A stretch of DNA of 64,000 nt from Symbiodinium sp. CCMP2592 (GCA_905221615.1 CAJNDT010006202.1:1173848-1237847); one strand, 5' to 3'. Shown: positions 9,550 through 22,239, counted from the first letter of the stretch. The notes: a model not told the origin generated them from the sequence alone. Translations and numbers: made by a program.

Positions 9550-10980
9550 CCAAGGCTATTAGCGGGTCTGCCTTTGTCCTTTTGGTGTTGATTGGATAAG
9601 TGGTGACCCCGTCACGGATTCCGATTGTTTTTGGCTTCGCTTTGCCGGCTGCTAGCCACGTATCTCATCAGGGGAGCCCGAGAGTACCAAGCATCTTCAA
9701 GCCGCATCTACAAAACCCCGAAACATTCTAACACACCAAACCACTCAAAGCCCAAAGCCCTAACACCTTCAAAGCCTAAAACACTCAAACAAATTAACCT
9801 TCAAACCGTCGTTTGTTTGCAGAAAATGCCTGGATTTGTCCTAGTGTGAGCTGAGTGTCAGAAAACGCGCACAACACGAATAGCGAGATTCATGCCTGAA
9901 GGTCAAACCCTATAAACCCATTTAAACCGAGAAGCTGGAAAAGGACTTGTGTGGAGCTTGGCTTGACTTGTGCGACAGTGAGAGACGCGGCCCTAAACCG
10001 AAAACACTGAGATACAGCTGCCGCGTTATGCAGCGAGTTATCGAGCATTGCTCGCATCGCCGCCCCTTGGACTACAACCGGGGGCGTAGTAGCTAGACTA
10101 GGGTTCCCTTAGCAGTTCCCTTACAGGGATGTTCAAGGGATATTAGCAGAGGTCACCGTAGCAAGACGTCTCCCCTTTGTAATGCTTCATGTGTTGATCG
10201 TGGTTCCACACAGCAAGGGTTGGAGTACCGGGTCTCTGCAACAAAGACCCTACTATCCCATATTCGAGTCCCGTATTTGCTTCTGACAATCGCAATTGGG
10301 ATTCGAGAGGGGTTTAGACCTTTCCAGGGTTTAAGGTCTGCAAGACTCAGGGCCGTTTAGGATGTCCTGCATTGTCGCTTCTTGAATGTCCTACGGTGTA
10401 TTAGGTTTATAGATGGGTTGACGGTTGTGCGAGGCCCAAAGCCTGCTTGAATGAAGGCCTTACGGTCAGCATGTGGCTTTCTGTGGGCTGCGGTTGATGT
10501 GCGTGTCTTGATTCAGATTCGCGCGACAGCTCCTGACCGGGGCGCCACATGCTGCATACACCTTAAACCTATACATGCAGTTATATACCCCTCAGCTCTT
10601 TTGTCGCGGTGTGTTGCTGCGAGCTGGATCTGTTCAGTCACAAACACATGAAGCGCCATGCTTTAGGATATAGAGAGCCCGTGTAACCACAATACTGTAG
10701 AATGTAGGATGTAATAAAATTTACAATAACATGCTCCAAGCTGCTATAGTTGCTTTTTCAGTCTGTTTTTCTGGTAAGCCCTTAACTTTATTGCTATCCA
10801 AACCAGCTACTGCACGATAAGGTCAGCTGCAGCAGCTGCTGAACAACCTTCTGCAAGCTGTGCCTTAGCTTCACTGTAAGCATCCAGAGGCTCGTCCTGT
10901 CAGGAAGAGAAGTGCAGCTGTCAAGGCAGGGATTGGCAAAGCTTGGGTGGTGCTGTTTTGTCAAAGTTCGGACTAAGCTG
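9550..10980. other. Anonymous sequence, no gene recognised
   Basis: A short A/C-rich run lies near 9710-9800 (AAACC, CAAAGCC and CTAAAACACTC words). Words resembling decayed family A or D interiors (AGGGTTCCCTTAGCAGTTCC, ACCCTACTATCCCATATTCG) occur near 10100 and 10248. No coding frame stands out. Confidence 0.4.
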
Positions 10981-10988
10981 AGCATTCC

Positions 10989-11088
10989 TTAGAAGCTGCC
11001 CCCACCCTGTAATAGTGGTACAATATGAATATAATAGGGCCCTGTTATAATCCTTATAGTCACTATTGCAGGGTGGGGTCCCCTTCTA
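10989..11088. repeat. Foldback element J with 8-bp target duplication
   Basis: TTAGAAG...CCCCCACCCTGTAATAGTG at the left pairs with CACTATTGCAGGGTGGGGTC...CTTCTA at the right. The element is flanked on both sides by AGCATTCC (10981-10988 and 11089-11096), a perfect 8-bp direct repeat expected from transposition. The central AATATGAATATAATAGGGCC has family-D-like words. Confidence 0.85.
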
Positions 11089-11208
11089 AGCATTCCGCAC
11101 CTAAGTCATGGAAGAGCTGGAAGGCGAGTTTTGCTTGTAGCGATCACATCCGATCACAAGACAGCCGTGGCCATGTCCACGGCTGCAGCTAGGTACGCGC
11201 AAAGCAAC

Positions 11209-11254
11209 AGCCTGAAGCCTGGTATTTTCTAAGCCTGAAGACTGGTATTTTCTA
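11209..11254. repeat. 23-bp tandem duplication
   Basis: AGCCTGAAGCCTGGTATTTT (11209-11228, unit to 11231) is followed immediately by the same 23-mer with one mismatch (11232-11254). Confidence 0.85.
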
Positions 11255-13968
11255 GACATCTGCAGCACTAAGAGAATCGGAATTCTGTGCCAGCATGTTT
11301 CCGTCCTTGTTTGATAGGCCAGCCTTAGTAGTGAGGGGTATCAACAGCAACCCTGGCCGAACAAGAGCATCGATAGCTTGCTTGGAATGGTAGGTCTCCC
11401 AAGTCACCACAACGAAAGTATACGATCCTTGCAACAAGCGGAGCTGACAAAAGTCGTCATCGTCGGAAGATCATAGCTTTCGAAACTGCAGCCTTAGGGC
11501 ATAGGGTTTGGGGTTTAGGATTAAAGGAACCCTGAACAAACCTTGTTGTACCGCGAGCAAGGTGCCCTTGCTTGTTCGTGACGCCTATGGCCACAACGTC
11601 ATCAGAGCTGTGCCCTACAGTCGGACCTGCTATATACTGCTTCCGAAGTCCTCGCGTATATGATGACCATCCCGTGTTGTTTCTGCTTGTTGCTTGTTGT
11701 ATGACTTGTATGTTCTCGTGTTTACATATCCCCGTGTTCTTAGCTCGTGAGTTGCTGGTGAATAGGGGCGGCCTCGTCTGCAGCTGTGTATTGATTTCTA
11801 GCTGCAACTCTTTGTGTGGAATCTGCATGATGTTGTTACTGTCGCTGCTGTCGTAGGTTCCCGCTCTGAATATTCTTCATGTTGGAACTACTCTGATCAG
11901 TATCCTTGTGGTTGCCGTGACGCAACCGGCAGTCGCTCTCCTATTCTTCGGGTTTCAGCCTGAGTGAAATCTGGGGGGGGGGGTGGTGTTTCGAGATCGG
12001 CTTAGACATGAACCATGCATCGGTCCCTCCGCACTCAATGGAGAACGTATGTTCAGCACGTCTTGATGAATGTTTGTGTGGGGTCGTTTCAGACACACGC
12101 ATCAAGACGGTTTGCAAAAGAGCCGTGTGCTGTTTCGCCGTGTTGCCATCGTAAGCAGCGAGCAAAATTAACTGTGAACCCAGCATTTGCTCGTGGAAGA
12201 CAGAGGCACAAGAAAGGCTTGAACTCGATAGATCCTTGCAGTCTGGACTGACAGGTACTGTCCTACGGAGAAGTTGAGCACAAACGCCAGATCATTCGAT
12301 GCTGCGTCGAGTCCTCATCGTAGACTCGCCTGCAGCAGTTTTCGACATGGGCCGAAAGCAGCACGCTTTTGGCACCGGCAGCGTCTTCGTTTGAAACGTT
12401 TGGTTGTCGCCCAGTGTCAATCGTCCCCAAGTCTACTTTCGACTTTCATGCTAAGTAGGGGTCGCCTCGGAAACAGACCTATGATGGAGCAGCAGCTATC
12501 TCTGACAGAGGGCAGGAAACACGACTGGGGCTGCACGACGGAAATTCGCTTGAAATCGAGGTTCTTTGAAAGTTGTCCTTGCGAAGCTCTATGCCTATGC
12601 GAAGTTAGCACAGGAGTCGTCCGAAACTGTTTGCGTGACAATAGCTGCAGGGTGAACTCAGAGGAGACAGCAAGCAACCTGTGACCAGCCATGCCGGGCC
12701 GCAGGACCTAGCATGTAGGCTCCAAGTATAGCCGCTTTGTACGGTACTTCAGCAGTTGTAGACTGGCATGTTGTTATAGTGTTGGGAGCACGTGATCTTG
12801 GTTCATGTTGGCATAGCTGTTCATCTTGCCACTCACAAAAACTTGACCCAGAACGCTTCAGGACCAGCAACATTCAACTGTAAGAGGTAGGGCTCAGCCT
12901 TCAACGGGCCTTGTGTCTCAGCTAGGTGCTCTGGGAAACATTTTAACTAAATCCCCTTATGGTTCCTCTAGAGGTACCTATTCATGAAAGCTCCTGAGGG
13001 CACCAAAGCTACAACCCAGTCAGGTTCAGATGAACATCTTGGAGGTGGCTAGAAATCGACAGTCGAGCTTGGTCCTGGAGCCACGGGAAGCTCATGGTGG
13101 TCGGCTCATGGATTTGTATGGTTTCGAGTTTACAGTCGGGCGCACGACTACGGTGTTAGGGACGGGAGGAAGATTTTGGGTTTGGGGACGCTGGAAAGGA
13201 GTTGAGGGTTTGGGGATTGGTGGCTGGGAGTTTGGGGCTTTGGGCTAAGGCTTCGTCAAACCATAATCCTAAACCGAATTTCCGTTATCAAGATTCTGTT
13301 ACAAACAAGGCTTTGAAGCTTATGAGGCATCTGCTGGCCCTATGGCCTGTCATCGCATATGCGAAACACCGAGACAGAAATGTGAGCTTCGCGGAGGCTT
13401 TCAGTTCAGGATCTAGGCGCATCTGCAGGTGCACAGTTCGTGCATGTAACGGTGCATCCCTGTACATTGCGGATGTTGTGCTTTTGGTGGTCCCTCTGCC
13501 TTGTCTGTGAATGCCATTGAGCACTTTTTTTGTGCTGTGAAGAACTAGCTTACCACAGGTTACACACGTATCTGACATTTGCAGAACGCAGTTTCAGACG
13601 TACACCTCAAGTCCAGGACCGTGCCAGCTGATGTTTGCAAGTCTCACAGAAACCCTCAACCCTAATCCCAAAACCCCAAACCCTGCTTCCCTCCTTCAGT
13701 GCAGGAGAAGTGCCTGGATGTCGCAACCGGCGACCTGGAGGAGGTCGAGAGCTGATGGGTTCAGAGTGATTTGCTTTCTTTTGAGGGTTTGGGTGTTATC
13801 TTTATACTGTATGTATGGTATTTAGTCTGTCGCTTTTTGGGGGATTCGTCTTTAGGCCTGGAGCGTTTTCTTGGGAGCTTTTGGGGTACTTTCAGTCATC
13901 CCCACCAGAGCTCCTGAAGCAGAGTTTGCCGGTTGCAGGGCTCGCAAGCCCCGCGCCGTGGACCAGCA
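11255..13968. other. Anonymous sequence, no gene recognised
   Basis: A G10 run lies at about 11971-11980. Words of telomere type (GGGTTTGGGGTTTAGG) occur near 11503-11520 and GGTTTGGGGA words near 13170-13245. Open frames reach about 136 codons but carry no known motif. A weak, decayed inverted repeat is possible at 12924-13005. Confidence 0.4.
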
Positions 13969-14024
13969 TGTGTGTGTGTGCGCGTGTGTGTCAGCGAGCG
14001 GGCGTGTGTCTATTTATGTGTGTT
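13969..14024. repeat. (TG)n microsatellite, imperfect
   Basis: The run is TGTGTGTGTG, CGCGTGTGTG and GGCGTGTGTC, with interruptions. Confidence 0.8.
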
Positions 14025-14301
14025 TCGGGTATGCTTAGGGAGCGAGATTAGCTATGTACATGCCCACACAGCGACAAGTTCCCCAACACACTGAAGCCAC
14101 AGATGTTCCTTCGTGGGATACGTTGCAAAGTTATCCTTCGCGTTATTTGCCACAACCATTGTTGTAAGGATCGAACATTCCGCTGACGAGCCCCTCGGAC
14201 TAGGAAACCGGTTCAACTTGTAAGCTAACATCCAGTTTCGGCCCAAATCTCAGTAAGGTTTGGGGTTCTTGAGATCAACTTAAGCTGTCGAGAGCAGCCC
14301 T

Positions 14302-14338
14302 GAAGCTTGGAAGCCGGGTGTACATGGTTCCAAGCTTC
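14302..14338. repeat. Small perfect inverted repeat
   Basis: GAAGCTTGGAA and its exact complement TTCCAAGCTTC form an 11-bp stem with a loop of 15 bases. It could be a structured element or chance; no gene is adjacent. Confidence 0.6.
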
Positions 14339-14455
14339 CGGTTTTCTGGCTGAAGCTAAGTTCCACCGGAAAAACCATGCCTAAGTCTCAGGAACTGTCG
14401 TAAAGTTTCTGAGTGAGCAACATAAGCAACCCTCAACAGGTACACCTAATCACGA

Positions 14456-14469
14456 TGTATATATGCATA

Positions 14470-14532
<63 letters not shown>

Positions 14533-14768
14533 TGGAAATATATTTATATGTATACATGTATATATATATATGTAGGTATGTAGGAATGTACGCATGTATG
14601 TATGTACGTACGTATATAGGTATCCAAATATATTTATATATACATATACGTATCGACCAATGTATGTATGTATGTGTGAGTGTATGAAGGTGTGTGTGTG
14701 TGTGTGCGTATGTATGTGTGTATGCATGCATGTATGTATGTATGCATGTATGTATGTACGCATGTTGT
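14456..14768. repeat. AT / ATGT / GTAT microsatellite complex
   Basis: (TA)n blocks with ATGTATATA interruptions pass into (GTAT)n and (TG)n. All frames across it are low-complexity translations. Confidence 0.92.
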
Positions 14769-15240
14769 GTGGGTGTATCTACTATAATACAACATGGTTT
14801 ACACCGAAGGAGCGGCGAGAGCTTCTGGCACTGATCCTTTGGGGTCCCGGCCCCCCCTTGCTCGACATCCTGCCGGGGAGCCGAGAGCAAGAGGATGAAG
14901 ATGCGAAGGGTGAAGGCTTCACGGCTCTCAGGGAATGCTGTTGTGTAGGACTCAAGACGTTATGATGTGATTAAGGTTCATTCCACAAGTTGCATCCTTC
15001 CCATCCACAGAGCTTGTGTAAGCCTCAAGCGCTCAGAAAGATTTTGCTTTCGGGATCAAACGGCTCAGGGGACTCAGGGGTTTGGAACAAGAGGGTGCAG
15101 GTGTAGGAGGCCCATCCCGCCCATCACGTTTTCAACAGCTCGCTTGAAGAACAACTCGGCAGTGGGCGACCTCAACGCGTGGTTAATGGTTTACAATGGC
15201 CGAACCGACAAACCTCACAACCAAAAAACAAACACAAACA

Positions 15241-15275
<35 letters not shown>

Positions 15276-16671
15276 CAACGCTTAGAGCCGTAAAGCTGAA
15301 AACGTAAATGCTTTAAGCCTTAAACTGTTGCGTTGAACTTTGGCTTGTTCGGGCTTAATCCAGGTTGGACCGCTTCGGAAACTACATTGCGCAGCGGGTG
15401 ATCCAGGCGTGGCCATCACTTCAAATTACGCATACACACGTCGCAGCACTGTGTCGCATTGAGGTGTAGGAAGTCTTCTTTGCAGACTGAACCTTGACTA
15501 GATAACTGTATTGCTGCCCACGAATCCCGGCTGAAGATGCAAGATCCAGGCTCGCACCATTAACACTATCAGAAACCTGCTGGCACTACTTGCCTCGGCA
15601 CTGACACCTGCGAGCTGAGCCCTAGGAGCCCCAGAAGCCCTCCTATCTCCTACGTAAAGCGCAGCATATTGACCACACATCCGCCATAGATGCCCTGCAG
15701 TGCGGGCGTATGGGCCAGTTCCAAAGGAGCAGGGGGCCTGATAAGTACGTTCCCCTGGTTGCGAATCAAGGTTTGGCTACTGTACACTGAGTCAGGGCTT
15801 TAGGGCCGGGAGCCTAGCAAATCAACAACATTTTCAGAGCACCCTGCGCACCGCAGGCCCATGCTTACTTCGTTCCCACAGCCTCCATGCAGGTCTCTCC
15901 CTGGGGTCTTGATTGTTTAGCCAACACGCAATAGCCACTAAGTGTTCGAGGTGAGATTTCATGGCCTGGAGGGGGCCATGGTAATTAAATAGACCCCAAA
16001 CCCTTATGAGGGTTAAGTTAACCCTAAAACTCTCAACCAAGCCCTCAGGAAAGGTAGCTTTGAAGTGTAGGGTTCCACGGCTTGGGCTCAGAGCTCCAAA
16101 GCTACTTTGGCATAGGCTAAAGGTGGAGGGTTTTTTTGGGGCCTCAAGGCGGGGATTCAGGACTTCGCCTGTAGGTCAGAAGTGTTTCAGGCCGGTTCCC
16201 CGAAGTTCCAGGTCAGTACTGGCCATGAAGAGCAGCGATTGCAGGCCTGGGGTAGTATTAGTATTAGTAGTAGTAATATTTATATTATATTCGTAGTGGC
16301 ATTAGTTGAAGGCTTCGGGCTCAAGTTCCATCAGGTTCAAGGGGTTTGGAATGTTTTATAGGGCTTAGGCTTCTTTCTTCAGGCTTACAGGACTTCCAGG
16401 ATTTTGCAGGGTCGTCCGGGCCCCTTTTTCTTTTTCGGAAGGCTCGGGCGATGTAGCAAAGTGAGGTTTTAAGCAATTTGGAAGCGCCGCCACTATAGTG
16501 AGCAGCCAAGACATCTTTTTTCAGGATCCGGGTCCATTCAGTATGACGGGAGGTGTAGTCCAGATGCTTGGTACTAGTATTGCATGGAACCCGAAACAAG
16601 AGTCCACTTACTTGTCTACTCAAATGGAACCTTTGAGCCTAAACGGCTACCTCTGTCTTTCAGGCCAACTC
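14769..16671. other. Anonymous sequence with two short microsatellites
   Basis: A (CA)n tract with AAACA units lies at 15226-15274 and a TAGTAT/TAG run at 16251-16290. No gene was recognised. Confidence 0.45.
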
Positions 16672-16700
16672 CTTTAGGGTTTAGGATTTAGGGTTTAGGC
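16672..16700 (+). repeat. Short TTTAGGG tract
   Basis: TTTAGGGTTTAGGATTTAGG then GTTTAGGCC on the + strand, about four units. Confidence 0.75.
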
Positions 16701-17593
16701 CTAGACTTGGACCTTCGTGGATACCCTGCACCTATCGGGCACTTGCCGAAATTCTGGAGACAGGCACTACCCGGCACTACCTGTTGGGACCCGAAGCCCC
16801 ACACGAGCATGGGCCCTTCTGAACCCCAAACCGTGAGACTCCAGCCCCTCCCAACACCTACCTTCTAAGCGAGTTCCAACCCTCAAACCTTGTGAACCAA
16901 GCATTCTTGAACCCCGCCCTGCACCCACGTGTAAACCTGTTTGGAACTCTAAACCATTGCGATCTAACTTTGAAGCCGTGTATGTCTGCTTGCGGAGACA
17001 TTTCATAATGCGCGGAAAAAGCACAAGCTTTATGCGGCACTGGAGTTCAAAGCTTCGAGACATGGTGCTTCCTACTGTATGTCCACCTGGCCTATAGCAA
17101 GGATGTGTGTGAGTCCTTGGACGTGGGTTGAAGCGGCTTTGAAATGCTTCGAGAAGGAGACCGGACAGCGCAATGCCTTGCAATGAAGGCAGAGTGCTAT
17201 AAACTGGGGGGGCAGCCCTCTGGCGACGGAGAGTTGAACGAGGCAGCGAAATCCGCAGCAGCGGCCCTGAGCCCTTTTGACCTTCCGAGCCGTAACCTCG
17301 TGAGCTCTTAAACCGTATTTCTGAAACTCCGAGTTCTAAGCCGAATTTTAAACGCAATGCAATCGTGCATAAGTCTCATCGGTATCAGTGTCAGTGTATC
17401 ACCTCCCTCGAACCTCGCCTGCCATGCCCGAAACTCAGTGCCGAAGAGCCTTACGCTTGAAACTTGCAGTCCCGAAGCTAAAGAAGTTTTTTACACGAAG
17501 CATACTTGCACATTGAAAATCCTTGTGAGAGCGACTTGGAAGCCAAAGATGGACTAGAATGAGCAGCAAGCCCAACCTGAGCCACTCTTCCTC
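16701..17593. other. Anonymous sequence, no gene recognised
   Basis: A 196-codon minus-strand frame spans 16767-17357 but lacks an ATG at its start and repeats GLGFR/GLEFQ-like words derived from telomere-like DNA. It is not called as a gene. Confidence 0.4.
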
Positions 17594-17830
17594 AAACCCT
17601 AGACCCTAAATCTATGAGTCTATGAACCCTTCACGCAAACCCAAAGCCGTGCCTGCCTGTGTGCGAGCATGCGAGTCGAAACCCAAACCCTAAAACCAAA
17701 AAACTTAAAACCCAAGAGGCCTCAAACCGTAAACTCAAAAGCCTACTCCCGAACCCCCAAAGACTCGAAACCCTAAAAGCCCCCCAAGCCTTCAACTGCA
17801 AAACCCCGAACCCTCAAGCCCTATATAGGC
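17594..17830 (-). repeat. Long degenerate CCCTAAA-like tract
   Basis: About 240 bp of A/C-rich sequence is built from AACCCTAAA, AAACCCAAACCC, GAAACCCTAAAAG and CCGAACCC words. It is consistent with decayed telomere repeats in the CCCTAAA orientation. Confidence 0.6.
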
Positions 17831-17895
17831 AAAACTGACCTCTACGGAGAAAAACGCCCGGTACCCTCTTCTTGTTCTAAAGCCCTATACAGCTC

Positions 17896-17989
17896 TACCC
17901 ATAGGCTCCATAGTAGTTCCTTTTTGGGATTACCTTATAAGATTCTAAATATGAACCACAAAAAGGAACTACTATGGAGCCTATGGGTA
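17896..17989. repeat. Family B foldback element (best preserved)
   Basis: TACCCATAGGCTCCATAGTA then GTTCCTTTTT pairs with AAAAAGGAACTACTATGGAG then CCTATGGGTA. The arms exceed 30 bp. The flanks carry similar AAAGCCCTA words (17879 and 17989), so a long imperfect target duplication is possible but unproven. Confidence 0.9.
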
Positions 17990-18367
17990 AAGCCCTAAAG
18001 CCTCTGTCCAGGAGCTCCTCGAGATGGCGAGGCCTAAGTTGCGGCAAAGCACGCCTCTTGCCGTAGGGGCTGAGGGGATCAGGGAGTTGGACTTGGAAGG
18101 TTGGGCTTCCAGGGTTTTAGTTTTAGGGTTTTTTTAGACACTTTTGAAGTCCACAGGGTTCAGGATGTGCAATTCAGGGTTTGGGGTTGGAGGGCAGTTG
18201 AGGGTTTGTAGGGTCTGTCGCCTTTGGCCGAAGGGTTCCAAAGTGATCCAACGTGTTTGCTGGTCGGAAATGGGAAAGGTCCGAAAGGTTAGGGCAGGGG
18301 CGATGTGGGTCCAGCCACAGGTGAGGCGCTGTCTCGGCTTTTGTTCTTGGTGGGCCGGGTCGTCTAA
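17990..18367. other. Anonymous sequence
   Basis: G/T-rich words (AGGGTTTT, TTTTAGGG) occur near 18110-18140. No gene was seen. Confidence 0.4.
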
Positions 18368-18556
18368 GAATAGTAATAAGAGTAATAATAGTAATAACTG
18401 CAATAATATGAAATGATGGTAGTGGTAGTAGTGACGGTAATAATGGTAATAGTAGTAATACTAGTAATGATGGTAATAATAGTAGTAATATGTAATAGTG
18501 GTAATAATAGTAATACTGGTGATCGTTTCAACAACAGTAATAATGGTAATAATAGC
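18368..18556. repeat. Imperfect (TAA/TAG)n trinucleotide array
   Basis: Mixed AATAGT, GGTAAT and AGTAGT triplets run for about 190 bp. It makes Asn/Ser or Ile/Val/Thr low-complexity frames. Confidence 0.9.
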
Positions 18557-18674
18557 AATCTTCAAACAAATGACAACAATCGTCAGGGGAAATTTCTCCT
18601 TCGCCTCTGAGGCTTCTGCGGGGCCTTCTAGAGCTTGTGGTGTTTGTTCCGAGCCTCGAAACCGGGACCTTCGT

Positions 18675-18780
18675 GGGAGTTTCCGAAAACTAGGGGTACC
18701 TTATTGGGGGGGTCCTTTTACTAAGGATCCTATACTATTTAGGGAACTATAACCCCCTTCGTTGTGATAAAACTCGCACC
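18675..18780. repeat. Family A element with a decayed right end
   Basis: The left end GGGAGTTTCCGAAAACTAGG and the inner GGGTACCTTATT, GGGGTCC and AAGGATCCTA words match family A. The right end is degenerate (AAAACTCGCACC). The centre holds a G7 run. Confidence 0.75.
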
Positions 18781-19460
18781 CCCGACCTCAAACCTCCAGC
18801 TAAAACTCCGGACTTCGAACTCTGGAACTTGAAGCTCTCTAAACGAAAACTGTAGACTTGAGTACACCCTCCACGCAGCACGATGGGTTTCTTGGCTTAG
18901 GGGACAGTCTGGGCTGACGGTGTTTGTAGGATGGGTCCCATGCCTGAGGAACGGCAAGCGCATCCTTCAAGCTGCGCGACGAAAGTTTGGCTTTTGACAG
19001 GTCTTCATTCCTTCAGCTTCCATGTCGGCTTGGCAGGAAGCCGCCGCGACGACGACTCTGCAAATTGTACAACAAGCTCATGGTTTTCAATAATAGGTTT
19101 CAACCGAAGAGTCCTCGCATCTGCTTGCGACATGATCTTTAGACCAGGTATGTCTACATCAAGGTCTCTTTCTGAAAGCCTGAGGTTACACTGGACCCCA
19201 GAAAGTTGCGAACGATTTTGCATGATCACCTAAGCCTGTGATAGTGCGCTTCTGCATTCCAGAGGGCTTGTTGGCAACTTTACGAAGATGAGCTTTCGCA
19301 CTGTACCTGGGCCCACAGGCATATTAATGTTCAATCCGGTCTCAATTTTGGATCTTAACATCGGTACGCACATGAACCCCATAAGCCTCAGACCCTAAGA
19401 AGCCCACCTGCGTAGGGATCCTTAATATTGTTTCCCTTTATAAGTCATGAAAACGGTCTA
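18781..19460. other. Anonymous sequence, no gene recognised
   Basis: Only short open frames are present (100 codons at most, + 18931-19233). Nothing was identified. Confidence 0.4.
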
Positions 19461-19556
19461 TAGGGGCTAAATAATTACCTATACTATTTTGGGGGTTCCT
19501 TATTAGAATTATAGTCTAATGGGCCCAAAACCCTATTCTAGTTATTAAGGCCCCTA
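19461..19556. repeat. Family D foldback element
   Basis: TAGGGGCTAAATAATTACCT at the left pairs with CTAGTTATTAAGGCCCCTA at the right. Inner CTATTTTGGGGGTTCCTTAT and GGGCCCAAAACCC are typical of family D. The length is 96 bp, the same as the 48942 copy. Confidence 0.88.
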
Positions 19557-20535
19557 CATGATAGAACCCTGATATACATCCCTTATGGACCCCGTTAATA
19601 AATTTACGGAACCCTCTGAAGGGAACCCTATAAGGCCCCTACATTAGCTTATGAAGTGGTGGCGGCTCCCTGACCAGCTGGCGGCCGATGCAAATCGGCG
19701 ATCTGCCTGCGTGTGAAGATGGCGCATGTCTGTCAGATGCGAGACCAATTGCTTGATATTCCTACATATATATATACACATATACACATATATGTTTGCC
19801 TATTTATCTATCCATCTACCTTAATAAACGAATGAAGAAGTGTAATATGTACAGTTGGTTAAATCTGTGCATTTGTGTGTAAATTTGTTGGTCCATGTAT
19901 TCATAAACTGGCTTATTTGTGTATAGATGTCCACAATACATCGTGTTTGGTTTCTTCTACGTTTTCATCTGCTGAAAGTGGGTGCATGTATTGCGAAACA
20001 TGCAACTGTAAATCCGTAGGCACACGAACGTCTTGACGCAGGTGGTGCGTGAGCATCTAAATGTACGAATGTATGTATATATAATATATACATATATAGA
20101 GATTAGTGCACAGTTGCGTGCTTGTGTATTTGCACGCTGCCCGTATGCCCAAAGAAAGATCGTTTTAATTGGCAGAGAAGCAGGCACGCTTAGTTACTCG
20201 ACACATTCCGGTAGATGAAATACTCCAGCTGTTTAAGCTTCTGTGTTTTTGCAATATGCCCATATTTCTCATCCTTTGGACTCCACATGAGACCTGAAAG
20301 CCGGAGTAAAACTACTGACTTTGTCGAAAACTAAGTTAGCTTTCTGGACAAAATCCGTTGTACTTAGGGCCTTTGAGTATGCAGACGCAGCGCCGAACAG
20401 CATGGAAGATGCCGAGGGTGAAAGCTTTTCAAAACCTGGTGTGCTGTGCCGCCTGCCGTTGAAGGATCAGTGCTCGCACGGCTCATGGTAAGTCTGCATG
20501 ATGCTACCATGCGTTTCAGACATACACACATGCAT
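19557..20535. other. Anonymous sequence with a short TATA-type microsatellite
   Basis: GGAACCC and CCCCTACATTAG words at 19560-19650 look like element debris. A TATATACACATATA stretch lies at about 19763-19795. No gene was seen. Confidence 0.4.
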
Positions 20536-20596
20536 ACTTGGATATATATATATATATATGTGTGTATATGTGTATATATATATATGTATATATATG

Positions 20597-20657
<61 letters not shown>

Positions 20658-20849
20658 TTAGATATAGATATGTATAGATATGCATGCATGCAGTTGCATA
20701 TGCCTGTATATATGTACATATATATATATATACACACTTACAACTTTATGCTATATGTGTATGTGCGCATAGTCATGTATGTTGGCGCATATACATCTAC
20801 AAACGTATGTGTATATTTGCATAGACACACATATGTATATGTATGTGTG

Positions 20850-20886
<37 letters not shown>

Positions 20887-21072
20887 GAATATAAGATTCA
20901 TGTGTGTGTATATATATATATGTGTGTGAGTATTATTATTATTATCATTATTATTATTATATATTATGATTATTATTATTATTACTATTATTGTTATTTT
21001 TATTTTTATTATATATATATATATACATAAGGTGTGTGTGTGTGTGTATGTGTGTGTGCGTGTGCGTGCGTG
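20536..21072. repeat. AT / ATGT / ATT / GT microsatellite complex
   Basis: (TA)n with TGTATA interruptions spans 20536-20930, then (ATT)n spans 20932-21010, then TA and (GT)n to 21072. All long frames here are Tyr/Ile or Ile/Val runs. Confidence 0.93.
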
Positions 21073-22125
21073 CTGCTCATTCGTAACATTGACAGGTTCA
21101 GAAATACAGGTGGTGCTTGGTGTCGTTTTGCAGCGTGTGACACAATGCAGTGACATGTTTCAATGGACGAACATGGACTTTCAAACCTTGGCATCTCAGT
21201 TTACTTCTGTAACTTAAACAGTCATCACAACCTAGGTATTCCGGAACTGAGGGGCGGTAGAAGATGCAGCAAGGAGACTGCATGCCGATGGATTTCGTCC
21301 ATGGAGTTCAACCAAAGACGCATACGGGGTCTAAAAATCAAAATCGGCGGCTGGCGCGGCCACAGGCGCAGGACACGCTTGCATAGAGTCACTTGTTGGA
21401 GCGGTTTCTCTGATTCAGCACGTGGCGGGGGAAGTTCTCGCAAGTTGCAGAACCGGCAGCAGGATCGGTGCATTATATATGGGTCTGGATCTACCGGTTT
21501 GTGATGTGAGCAGTCAATACTTGAGGCTCCTGCTTGCTTTCACGCAGGAGCCCGGTAGTTTCCAAACGATTCGGGCCCCTATATACTGCGCTGTTCGAAG
21601 CTTCACACTTTTGCTTTCCAGCGACGGATATTCCATGGGTGTTTCCATCAACGTTACACCCAGACTCCGGCCGCTTGCTCGCGGAGATATCTCCGCACCA
21701 ACGGCCTAGAACCTCGTGTAGGGACTCTGCCTTAATGGCTTTTCGAGTCCAAGTCCGATTCCTTGCCACAATCATTGGAGCAGCTGCCATAGGGCACCGC
21801 ACGGGCGCTAGAATGCATCGTCGGTTTGGAATGAAGGTTGTCCAGGTGACTGCGTAGCCAACTTGTTGGTGTTTGCTGCACATGTACTATGCTGGGCTTG
21901 CTCCAAGCAACACCCCCCTAACGTCAAAGAAGGAGGTCCCTAAACCCTACTATGAACCTCCAAGTAGGCCCTAAAGCCTACACCCTTATAGATCCCCTAT
22001 ATAGATCCCTCTAAAAGGAACCCTAAACCCTATACCTTAATGGCAGTTTCCTTCAATAATCTCAGCGAGCGGACGGATCTGCTCCATGGGCCGGGGGGCA
22101 GCACCGCCCCTGTTTCAGTCGTGCA
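21073..22125. other. Anonymous sequence ending in element debris
   Basis: Open frames on both strands of up to 130 codons lack known motifs. From 21930 to 22040 the sequence holds CCCTAAACC, CCTATAGATCCC and GGAACCCTA words also found at 24783 and 41975 (repeat H). Confidence 0.4.
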
Positions 22126-22239
22126 ATCCCTAAGGCTCCATGTACCCTTATAGTATATGCTTAGGCCTGACAGTACCTGTATAGGGACCTCTTTAAGGCT
22201 GAAGTATCTACTATAAAGGTATATGGAGCCTTTGGGAAT
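22126..22239. repeat. Foldback element I
   Basis: ATCCCTAAGGCTCCATGTAC then CCTTATAGTA pairs with TACTATAAAGGTATATGGAG then CCTTTGGGAAT. The arms are about 32 bp with a few mismatches. Confidence 0.8.

Noticed and set aside
12924-13005. Possible inverted repeat (GGTGCTCTGGGA and its near-complement)
   Set aside because: The arms match too poorly to distinguish from chance.
16767-17357. 196-codon minus-strand frame
   Set aside because: It has no ATG at its start, and its repeated Gly/Leu/Phe/Arg words derive from degenerate telomere-like DNA.
17879-18005. Long target duplication around the family B element
   Set aside because: The shared AAAGCCCTA word is common in neighbouring telomere-like sequence and the match is imperfect.
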